Assembly (NCBI GenBank): GCA_964410725.1
Contig: CAYPID010000062.1
Span: forward strand, 1 to 8,638
Length of the DNA: 8,638 bases
DNA from: CALAZP01 sp964410725
GTDB lineage: Bacteria > Bacteroidota > Bacteroidia > Chitinophagales > Saprospiraceae
Reading direction: 5' to 3'
The position numbers and the translations under genes are program-made. Positions within the stretch are counted from its first letter, which is position 1, and each line of letters begins with the position of its first letter. Under the pieces are notes generated by a model that saw nothing but the letters and a program-made list of their open reading frames with translations, searched no databases and was not told where the DNA came from. Positions 1-6,711 of the stretch are shown one piece after another.

Positions 1-163
1 TTTGTTAATCTAAATTCCTTTTAAATTTTCACTTAAGAATTTTGAGATAATGGGGAGTTCAGGTCCTTCAAAAAGGGTTGTTAATATTTTAAGCAGTTTC
101 CTTTTCGCAGTTATAGCATTAAGTCCTGCAATTTGATTTTAGCTATTTTTTTATTTTCGTACT

Positions 164-1585
164 GTGAATTACGAGAAACTATCCCTTTACGCAGGTCATT
201 TATTTTTTCTGGGCTTAATTACTGCCGCTCTATTCTTATTCAAGGAGCGCCTCTTTGCTTTTGATACGGCCTATTATACTTTTCATGTGTTAAATTATGG
301 TGAGTTTTTCATCAAGCACAATAGATTTATCAGCTACCTCACCCAATGGGTGCTGCTAACAGGGTTACATTTTCAATGGCCCATAGCCATTACTTTGGCA
401 CTTTTTTCAGCCTCCTTTTATATTTGGTTTTACGCCCTTTACATTATTCTGGTCCACTATTATAAAAATGTTTTTGGTGGTCTCTTTTTACTGCTTTCTT
501 TGGTATTAACCATGCGGTACAAATTTTTCGCCGCGATTTCTGAAATCACCTTTGCTCTTTGTTTGGCGGCAGCCCTTATAGTGCTCATCGATTATCTATG
601 GAAGGCCAAGCAAATAAGATTATTGGATGTTCTTTTCTTTGCCATAATAGGAATTGGGATTCTCGGTAGTCACCTCGCGGTACTTTATCCTATTGGTATT
701 ACAATAAGCGCACTTTTTATTGCCCGGAAGGCTTTTAAAGAATTTCGCAATTGGCTATGGCTTGGATTATTAGGATTAATTTTTTTGTTAAAGTATTTTG
801 GTGTACAATCTGATGATTATGAAGCTGGTAAATTAGCGGTATTGCAGGATAAAAGTTTGATTAACAATCTCGTTTTAAATTTTTCTGATTACGCTATTAC
901 AGATATTCTGAAGATGTATCTGTTGGAGGAGTATTTTCCCATATTATTAGTTTTTTTCTTTCTAATTGGCTGGTTTTTCTATCGCAAATTACTAAGTGCA
1001 TCGTTGATCTTAATAGCAGGTTTACTTGGCTGGTTAATTATCAATGTATTGGTTTACAGCTATCTCAAAGATCACATCCTGATAATGGTGGATGGATATT
1101 TAGCTTTGTTGGGGCCTATTTTAGCACTACCCATATATTATGTCTTGACCGATGTTTCTTTTGCCGAAGGCGTAAAAAAAATATTGGTTTTTGTAGTTAT
1201 TGGTTTGCTTAGTTACAGCGGTTACCAGATGCTGGATACGCGAAAGTTTTTTCAGCAAAGGTTGAGTCATATACAGCAAACCATAGACCTCAATGTTGAA
1301 TGTGAGACTAACAAATTAATTATTGGGAATGCACAATTCGATTGGAAAAAAATGTGGTATCCCTATGAGCTACCCCATGAATCTTTGCTTTTATCTTCCT
1401 TAAAAGGGCGAGACCATTGTTACACCCTTTATGCCAATACAGATAGCCCAGCAGATGCTTCATTCCTTCAATCTACTGGTTTTCTGCAGTTTAATCATGC
1501 CTCTTCAATTGAATCCATTAATAATAGTGTGTACTTCTATCTAAAAGAAGGCCCTTATTGTGAAACTGACACTATTTCGTGGTGA
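164..1585 (+). CDS. Polytopic inner-membrane protein of unknown function, GT-C glycosyltransferase-like architecture
   Basis: I do not recognise a named family. The 473-residue product has about ten hydrophobic segments, roughly at residues 8-27, 72-97, 103-117, 122-145, 152-187 (probably two), 196-212, 256-274, 279-300, 305-328 and 339-356. A mostly polar tail follows (about 357-473). A first loop (28-57) carrying an acidic residue (Asp34, in FAFDTAYY), many membrane spans and a soluble C-terminal domain recall GT-C sugar transferases that use polyprenyl-linked donors; this is inference from topology only. The start is GTG: an in-frame TAG at 140-142 leaves no ATG upstream, and the first internal ATG (Met117) would delete several membrane segments. 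No Shine-Dalgarno sequence precedes it, as is usual in Bacteroidota. It is separated from the downstream susC-like gene by 185 bp holding a promoter candidate, so it is probably a separate transcription unit. Reality of the gene is likely; function is open. Confidence 0.75.
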   Translation: MNYEKLSLYAGHLFFLGLITAALFLFKERLFAFDTAYYTFHVLNYGEFFIKHNRFISYLTQWVLLTGLHFQWPIAITLALFSASFYIWFYALYIILVHYYKNVFGGLFLLLSLVLTMRYKFFAAISEITFALCLAAALIVLIDYLWKAKQIRLLDVLFFAIIGIGILGSHLAVLYPIGITISALFIARKAFKEFRNWLWLGLLGLIFLLKYFGVQSDDYEAGKLAVLQDKSLINNLVLNFSDYAITDILKMYLLEEYFPILLVFFFLIGWFFYRKLLSASLILIAGLLGWLIINVLVYSYLKDHILIMVDGYLALLGPILALPIYYVLTDVSFAEGVKKILVFVVIGLLSYSGYQMLDTRKFFQQRLSHIQQTIDLNVECETNKLIIGNAQFDWKKMWYPYELPHESLLLSSLKGRDHCYTLYANTDSPADASFLQSTGFLQFNHASSIESINNSVYFYLKEGPYCETDTISW

Positions 1586-1623
1586 GAATTATCTTTTATT
1601 CGTTTTAATGTTTGTTTAAAATA

Positions 1624-1655
1624 TTGGTTTACATTTTTATTACCATGTATTTTTG
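1624..1655 (+). promoter_or_regulatory. Candidate Bacteroidetes-type promoter for the susC-susD operon
   Basis: A TTG at 1624-1626 (-33 element) is followed after 21 bp by TATTTTTG at 1648-1655. The latter is an exact match to the Bacteroidetes -7 consensus TAnnTTTG, and the spacing falls within the known 19-21 bp range. Transcription would start near 1660-1664, giving an untranslated leader of about 110 nt before the SusC start codon. The region is so AT-rich that a chance match is possible. No operator for a specific regulator was recognised. Confidence 0.45.
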
Positions 1656-1770
1656 TTATTAGCAATATTTTATTTTATTTTGACCTTAATTGTTAGGCGA
1701 GTCTGAAATTTAATTTTTTGATTCGTTCTTTAGTTTATCGTATTTGTAGTTAACCAAAAAAGTTTTAAGC

Positions 1771-4700
1771 ATGAAGCGACTTTTGTACAATTTAATTATT
1801 CCCTGTCTGCTGACCATGGGTTTTGTCCAAGCGAATGCACAGCGCACCATTAGTGGTACGGTGACATCTGCTTCGGATGGTGAGCCTTTATTGGGAGCGA
1901 CCGTTTTGGTCAAGGGAACTAGTGTAGGTACCGTTACGGATTTCGATGGTACTTATCAAATTGAGGCTTCCGATGCGGATGTATTGGTAGTTTCTTATAC
2001 TGGATATACTCAAATTGAGGTGCCTGTTGGAGCTAATTCTACCATTGACATTACCATGTCTGAAGCAAGTGAAATTCTTTCTGAAGTAGTTGTTGTAGGT
2101 TATTCTGCGCAACAAAAAAAGGATCTGACTGGTGCAGTAGGTGTAGTAGATGCCGAGGAATTGAAAACTATTCCTAGTAGCAATATTACTAGCCAGCTTC
2201 AGGGAAGAGTATCCGGGGTAACCATTAGTGGAGATGGACGTCCAGGTCAGCCTGCTAAGGTGCGTATCCGAGGATTTGCCTCATTCTCTGGTGCTAATGA
2301 CCCACTTTATGTAGTAGATGGAGTTCCCACACAGGATATTTCTACTCTTAACCCTAATGATATCGAAAATATTTCCGTATTGAAGGATGCGGGAGCAGCT
2401 TCTATTTATGGATCTAGAGCATCTAATGGGGTAATTTTGATCACCACTAAACAAGGATCTAATTCAGGAGTAAAAGTGAGTTATGATGCCTTTGTTGGTG
2501 TTCAAGATCCAGGTTCTGGACCTGGCAATTTGTTGAATACCCAAGGATACGCTGATCTTCAGTGGTTGGTGTATGGCAATGATGGTACAAGTGAGACCCA
2601 CCCCGTATATGGACCATCTTCCAATGCCAGACCTACTTTGCCTTCTTGGGCGGCCAACACAGATTGGTATGATGTATTGACCAGACAGGCCATGATCATG
2701 AACCATGATTTATCTTTTTCCGGAGGAAATGAGAATGCTACCTTCTATGCTGGTTTGAATTATTACAACCAAGAGGGTATCGTTATCGAAAACTTCGCTA
2801 AGAGGTATTCTGCTCGATTGAATTCAACTTTTAAAATTGCAAATGGAAAAATTACTTTGGGCGAGAATTTAACCGTAACTGGTCGTTCAGGAAATGGAAT
2901 TGCTGGTAATGGTGAAGAAGGGGGTGCATTTGCAATGGGGGTTTACAGAACACAGCCCATCATTCCCGCTATTATTGAATCGCCAGTTCAGGGAATTGGA
3001 CGTTTATTCCAGCCCGGAGATTACGGTGGAACAGGTTTGGCTCCTCGTTTAGGTAACGGAGATAATATGTTGGCTCAGCAAACCAGAAATGCGGACGATA
3101 GACAGCAGGATTTAAGAATTTTAGGATCTGCTTTTATAGATGTAGCATTAATGGAGGGGTTGAATTTCCGTTCAACTTTCGGAGGTACCTATCAAGCTGG
3201 TTATAATACCAACTGGACCAATGCTACCTATGAAAGCGCGGAAAACGTAGCTACTTCTTCTTATAATGAGGTAGGTTATTTCAATGCTGATTGGGTTTGG
3301 ACCAATACTTTAAGCTATGATAAGAGTTTTGGTATGCACAATATCAAAGCGGTAGCGGGTTATGAATCTGTTAAGTATGGAATCAGCAGGGGTGTTGGAG
3401 CCTCTAGAGCAGGTTATTTCTCAACGGATTATGCTTTCAGAACGGTTGATAATGGATCACAGATTACGGGAGCTAACTCTAATTTTAATACACCTACTAC
3501 TTTGGTGTCTATGTTTGCCAGAGCAGATTATTCTTACAATAACAGATACTACTTATCAGGTACTGTTAGAAGAGATGGATCTTCAAGATTTGGTAAAGAC
3601 TTTAGATATGGGGTATTCCCATCGGTTTCTGCTGGTATTAGAATAAGTGATTTCTTAGCTGATAATTCTGACTTCTTATCAGACTTGAAGATTCGAGGGG
3701 GTTATGGAACAATGGGTAACCAATTACCAGTTAACCCAGCTAACCAATTTAGTTTATTCGGTGGTTCTCCAGGGTCTTCTTTTTATGATTTGAATGGATC
3801 TGCGACTTCTTCATTGCAAGGATTTAGACCTACTCGAATTGGAAATGCTGATTCAAAGTGGGAAACCCAGATTACTACCAATATAGGTTTCGACGCAGCT
3901 TTATTTGATTCTAAAATGCAGATCTCTTTTGACTGGTATAGAAAAGATGCACAAGATCTATTAGTCACTGTTCCTCTTCCAGCGATTTATGGAGCTGCCT
4001 CAGCGCCTGCCTTGAATATTGGAGATATGAAAAATACTGGATTAGATCTTCAATTGGATTACAGAACCGACCTAACTAGTGATTTGAGTTTGGATGCGAC
4101 CTTAACTTTCACTACTTATAAAAATGAGATTGTGAAGTACGCTGACGGAATTGATTTCTTCGCTGCTGGGGGATCTAGAATTGGAGCTTTCAACAGAAAC
4201 CAGGTGGGAAGATCAATCTCTGAATTTTTTGGATACGAAGTAGTAGGGTTATTCCAAAATCAAGCTGAAGTGGATGCAGCTCCAACTCAGGCGGGTGCAG
4301 AGCCTGGATTCTTCAGGTATGCGGATTTGGATGGCAATGGTGAAATTACACCAGATGACAGAACTTTTATCGGTAATCCAAACCCTGACTTTACGTATGG
4401 TTTAAACCTTGGATTGAATTACAAAAACTTTAATTTGACTGCTTTCTTCTTTGGATCTCAAGGAAATGAAATATTCAACTACAATAAATGGTGGGTTGAT
4501 TTCTGGCCGTCATTCCAAGGACAGAAGAGTGTAGACCTGTTAAACAACAGCTGGACTCCTAATAATCCTGGAGCTACTGTGCCAAAAGCATCAAATAAAT
4601 CCAACTTCTCAACAAATACTCAATCTACAAGTTACTATGTAGAGGATGGCTCTTTCCTAAGGTTGAGAAACTTGCAATTGGCGTATACCCTTCCATCAAG

Positions 4701-4887
4701 TGCCCTACAACCTTTAGGAATTTCGAACTTGAGTGTCTATGTACAAGGAATTAACTTGGTTACTTTGACTGACTACACTGGGTTCGATCCTGATTTGAAT
4801 AATGGCGGAGACACAGCTTTCGGTGTAGATGAAGGAAACTATCCTCTGGTTAAACAATATTTGTTTGGTGTAAGGATGGGATTCTAA
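1771..4887 (+). CDS. SusC/RagA-family TonB-linked outer membrane receptor
   Basis: This is a TonB-dependent outer-membrane channel that imports a large ligand together with its SusD partner. The product has 1038 residues, within the usual SusC range of about 950-1100. In order: a signal peptide (1-23, cleavage likely in ANA-Q), a CarboxypepD_reg-like beta-sandwich domain (about 25-100, starting RTISGTVTS, with GTVTDFDGTYQI), a TonB-box-like EVVVVGYS (105-112), a plug domain (about 115-230) with VRIRGFASF and PLYVVDGVP, and the SusC signature around 193-227 (NPNDIENISVLKDAGAASIYG, ending ITTKQG). A 22-strand-type barrel fills the remainder, ending in LFGVRMGF with a terminal aromatic typical of BAM substrates. 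A calcium-loop-like DLDGNGEITPDD (852-863) precedes GNPNPDF, as is common in SusC proteins. There is no STN domain, so it is probably a transporter rather than a sigma/anti-sigma transducer. The ATG at 1771 is chosen because it gives a complete signal peptide. The susD-like gene follows after 24 bp. The ligand cannot be inferred. Confidence 0.97.
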   Translation: MKRLLYNLIIPCLLTMGFVQANAQRTISGTVTSASDGEPLLGATVLVKGTSVGTVTDFDGTYQIEASDADVLVVSYTGYTQIEVPVGANSTIDITMSEASEILSEVVVVGYSAQQKKDLTGAVGVVDAEELKTIPSSNITSQLQGRVSGVTISGDGRPGQPAKVRIRGFASFSGANDPLYVVDGVPTQDISTLNPNDIENISVLKDAGAASIYGSRASNGVILITTKQGSNSGVKVSYDAFVGVQDPGSGPGNLLNTQGYADLQWLVYGNDGTSETHPVYGPSSNARPTLPSWAANTDWYDVLTRQAMIMNHDLSFSGGNENATFYAGLNYYNQEGIVIENFAKRYSARLNSTFKIANGKITLGENLTVTGRSGNGIAGNGEEGGAFAMGVYRTQPIIPAIIESPVQGIGRLFQPGDYGGTGLAPRLGNGDNMLAQQTRNADDRQQDLRILGSAFIDVALMEGLNFRSTFGGTYQAGYNTNWTNATYESAENVATSSYNEVGYFNADWVWTNTLSYDKSFGMHNIKAVAGYESVKYGISRGVGASRAGYFSTDYAFRTVDNGSQITGANSNFNTPTTLVSMFARADYSYNNRYYLSGTVRRDGSSRFGKDFRYGVFPSVSAGIRISDFLADNSDFLSDLKIRGGYGTMGNQLPVNPANQFSLFGGSPGSSFYDLNGSATSSLQGFRPTRIGNADSKWETQITTNIGFDAALFDSKMQISFDWYRKDAQDLLVTVPLPAIYGAASAPALNIGDMKNTGLDLQLDYRTDLTSDLSLDATLTFTTYKNEIVKYADGIDFFAAGGSRIGAFNRNQVGRSISEFFGYEVVGLFQNQAEVDAAPTQAGAEPGFFRYADLDGNGEITPDDRTFIGNPNPDFTYGLNLGLNYKNFNLTAFFFGSQGNEIFNYNKWWVDFWPSFQGQKSVDLLNNSWTPNNPGATVPKASNKSNFSTNTQSTSYYVEDGSFLRLRNLQLAYTLPSSALQPLGISNLSVYVQGINLVTLTDYTGFDPDLNNGGDTAFGVDEGNYPLVKQYLFGVRMGF

Positions 4888-4911
4888 TTAAAAACATAAA
4901 AACTTTAAAAA

Positions 4912-6636
4912 ATGGACAAAATTAAGATTTTGATACTGAGTTTAGTCCTCGCGCTTCCTTTCTCATGTACGGAGGACTTTTTGGAAGTAACTCCTAATGG
5001 GTCGTTAGATCAGAGTATTCTGGCGACAGGGGACGGGGTAAATAGTTTATTAATTGGATGTTATGCCCTATTAGACGGTACATCCAATAATATTGCTGGT
5101 TGGGAAGCAGCTTCTTCCAACTGGGTATTTGGAAGTATCCGTGGGATGACTGCTAACAAGGGAACAGATGCAGGTGACCAACCTGATATCAATCCTATTC
5201 AAACCTTCACGGAAACAGCTACTAACCCCTATTTGAATGCTAAGTGGCGTTCTGCTTTCGATGCCATTGCAAGAACTAACGAAGTTATTCGGGTAATTGC
5301 ACTGGCGGAGGAAAGAGGAACTATCAATGCCGATAATGCAGCTTCTTACAGAGCTCAGGCGAGAACGCTCCGTGGACATTTTCACTTTGAGGCTTGGAGA
5401 ATGTGGAATAAAATTCCATATATAGATGAAAATACAGATTTAGGTGAGGTGACCAATACCGAAGATGTTGTTGATAGAATCCTTGCTGATTTAGAAGCGG
5501 GCGTATCTTTGCCCAACAATATGGGCCAAGTAGGTCGTTTCAATGGAACCGTAGCTAGAGTCCTTTTAGCAAAAGCCCAAATGCAGATGAAGAAGGATTT
5601 TGCAGCTGCTAGAACTAACTTGCAGTGGGTGGTAGACAATGGAACAGCTCCTGATGGTTCTCCAATCGGATTGGAAACTCATTATGGGGATATTTTTGAT
5701 GCATCTAATAGAAATGGAGTTGAAGCAGTTTATACTATTCAATATTCCGTTAATGATGGTTCTGGTGGATGGAATGCCGGACAAGGTGAAGTGCTTAACT
5801 TTCCTTATAAAGGTGGTGGATCTCCAGGTGGATGTTGCGGTTTCTTCCAACCTTCTCACGATTATGTAAACTCCTTTAGAACCAGCAATGGATTACCTTT
5901 ATTAGATGGTTCTTACAACGACCAGCCGGTTAAAACAGACCAAGGTTTGACGCCAGCGGATCCGTTCACACCAGACGAGGGACCTTTAGATCCAAGATTG
6001 GACTGGTCTGTAGGTAGAAGAGGAATTCCTTATTTCGACTGGGGTCCCCATACTGGCTCTGATTGGATTAGAGACCAATCTTATGCAGGTCCATTTAGTC
6101 CTAAGAAGCAAGTTTACAAAAAAGCTCAAGAGGGTAGTTTGACGGAAGTCGGAAACTGGACTTCTGGTTGGACAGCCAACGGATACCGATTGATTCGTTA
6201 TGCTGACGTGTTATTACTTTTGGCAGAATGCCATATTGAGGGAGGAGACCTTACCGGAGCGAGAACCTTGATCAATCAAGTAAGAGCAAGAGCAGCAAAT
6301 CCTGAAACTTTCGTTAAAAACCCAGATGGTTCAAATGCGGCTGACTATCAAATCAGCTTATATCCTGACAGTGGATACCCATTCGACTCTAAAACTAATG
6401 CTTTGGCAGCTTTATCTATGGAGCGTAAGTTAGAATTAGGAATGGAAGGTCACAGATATTTTGACCTCCAGAGATGGGGTAACGTAGTCAGTGAATTGAC
6501 AAGAGTACTCAATTATGAAAAGACAAAGTTACCTTCATTATATGGCGGAGCTTCTGTTGGTTCTGAAGATGTTACCTATCCAATTCCACAAAATCAGATT
6601 GATTTGATGAATGGAAGACTGACTCAGAATAGATAA
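4912..6636 (+). CDS. SusD/RagB-family surface lipoprotein (nutrient-binding partner of SusC)
   Basis: This is the surface-exposed lipoprotein that caps the SusC channel and captures ligand. The 574-residue product starts with a lipoprotein signal peptide. Cys19 in LPFSC is the lipidated residue, and the following TEDFLEV has the acidic residues expected for export to the cell surface. Family marks: the N-terminal EVTPNGSLDQ; the TPR-like helix RTLRGHFHFEAWRMWNKIPY (about 151-170); RLIRYADVLLLLAECHIEGG (about 425-445); the hallmark ERKLELGMEGHRYFDLQRW (504-522); and the C-terminal YPIPQNQIDL near 556-565. The segment GGCCGFF has adjacent cysteines Cys308-Cys309. The ATG lies 24 bp after the susC-like stop, in an A-rich leader without a Shine-Dalgarno sequence. 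The two genes are surely co-transcribed, and a strong terminator follows. Binding-site residues and ligand cannot be read from sequence alone. Confidence 0.97.
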   Translation: MDKIKILILSLVLALPFSCTEDFLEVTPNGSLDQSILATGDGVNSLLIGCYALLDGTSNNIAGWEAASSNWVFGSIRGMTANKGTDAGDQPDINPIQTFTETATNPYLNAKWRSAFDAIARTNEVIRVIALAEERGTINADNAASYRAQARTLRGHFHFEAWRMWNKIPYIDENTDLGEVTNTEDVVDRILADLEAGVSLPNNMGQVGRFNGTVARVLLAKAQMQMKKDFAAARTNLQWVVDNGTAPDGSPIGLETHYGDIFDASNRNGVEAVYTIQYSVNDGSGGWNAGQGEVLNFPYKGGGSPGGCCGFFQPSHDYVNSFRTSNGLPLLDGSYNDQPVKTDQGLTPADPFTPDEGPLDPRLDWSVGRRGIPYFDWGPHTGSDWIRDQSYAGPFSPKKQVYKKAQEGSLTEVGNWTSGWTANGYRLIRYADVLLLLAECHIEGGDLTGARTLINQVRARAANPETFVKNPDGSNAADYQISLYPDSGYPFDSKTNALAALSMERKLELGMEGHRYFDLQRWGNVVSELTRVLNYEKTKLPSLYGGASVGSEDVTYPIPQNQIDLMNGRLTQNR

Positions 6637-6658
6637 AATTTAAAAGTTACTATCTTGA

Positions 6659-6693
6659 ATGCGAGTACATCCCTGTGTACTCGCATTTTTTTT
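6659..6693 (+). terminator. Strong intrinsic terminator after the susD-like gene
   Basis: A perfect 11-bp stem pairs ATGCGAGTACA (6659-6669) with TGTACTCGCAT (6676-6686) around a 6-nt loop (TCCCTG). It extends by one further A-T pair outward and is followed by a run of eight T (6686-6693). It sits 22 bp after the susD-like stop and ends 18 bp before the ATG of the next gene. It therefore probably lowers, rather than abolishes, expression of the downstream lipoprotein gene. Confidence 0.93.
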
Positions 6694-6711
6694 ATCAATG
6701 TACCAAAGGCT

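Noticed and set aside
1..24. Possible C-terminal codons of an upstream + strand gene (seven codons then TAA at 22-24)
   Set aside because: Seven codons carry no evidence of coding; all three + frames close within the first 24 bases, so any upstream gene ends here or earlier and cannot be identified.
13..42. Inverted repeat AAATTC (13-18) / GAATTT (37-42) as a terminator
   Set aside because: The stem is short and AT-rich, the loop is long, and no clear T-run follows, so it is not a convincing terminator.
1710..1913. Minus-strand 67-codon frame spanning the susC-like start
   Set aside because: It covers the AT-rich leader and the signal peptide/CarboxypepD region of the opposite strand; no domain and no promoter or leader supports it.
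2508..2526. CCAGGT-TCTGG-ACCTGG hairpin in the susC-like gene
   Set aside because: The 6-bp palindrome lies inside coding sequence for DPGSGPGN, where Pro-Gly repeats naturally give such symmetry; no T-tract or recombination context.
3362..3646. 94-codon overlapping frame inside the susC-like gene, and similar overlapping frames on both strands within the SusC, SusD and FG-GAP genes
   Set aside because: They lie wholly inside strongly supported genes in other frames and show no recognisable domains or signal peptides, so they are shadow frames.
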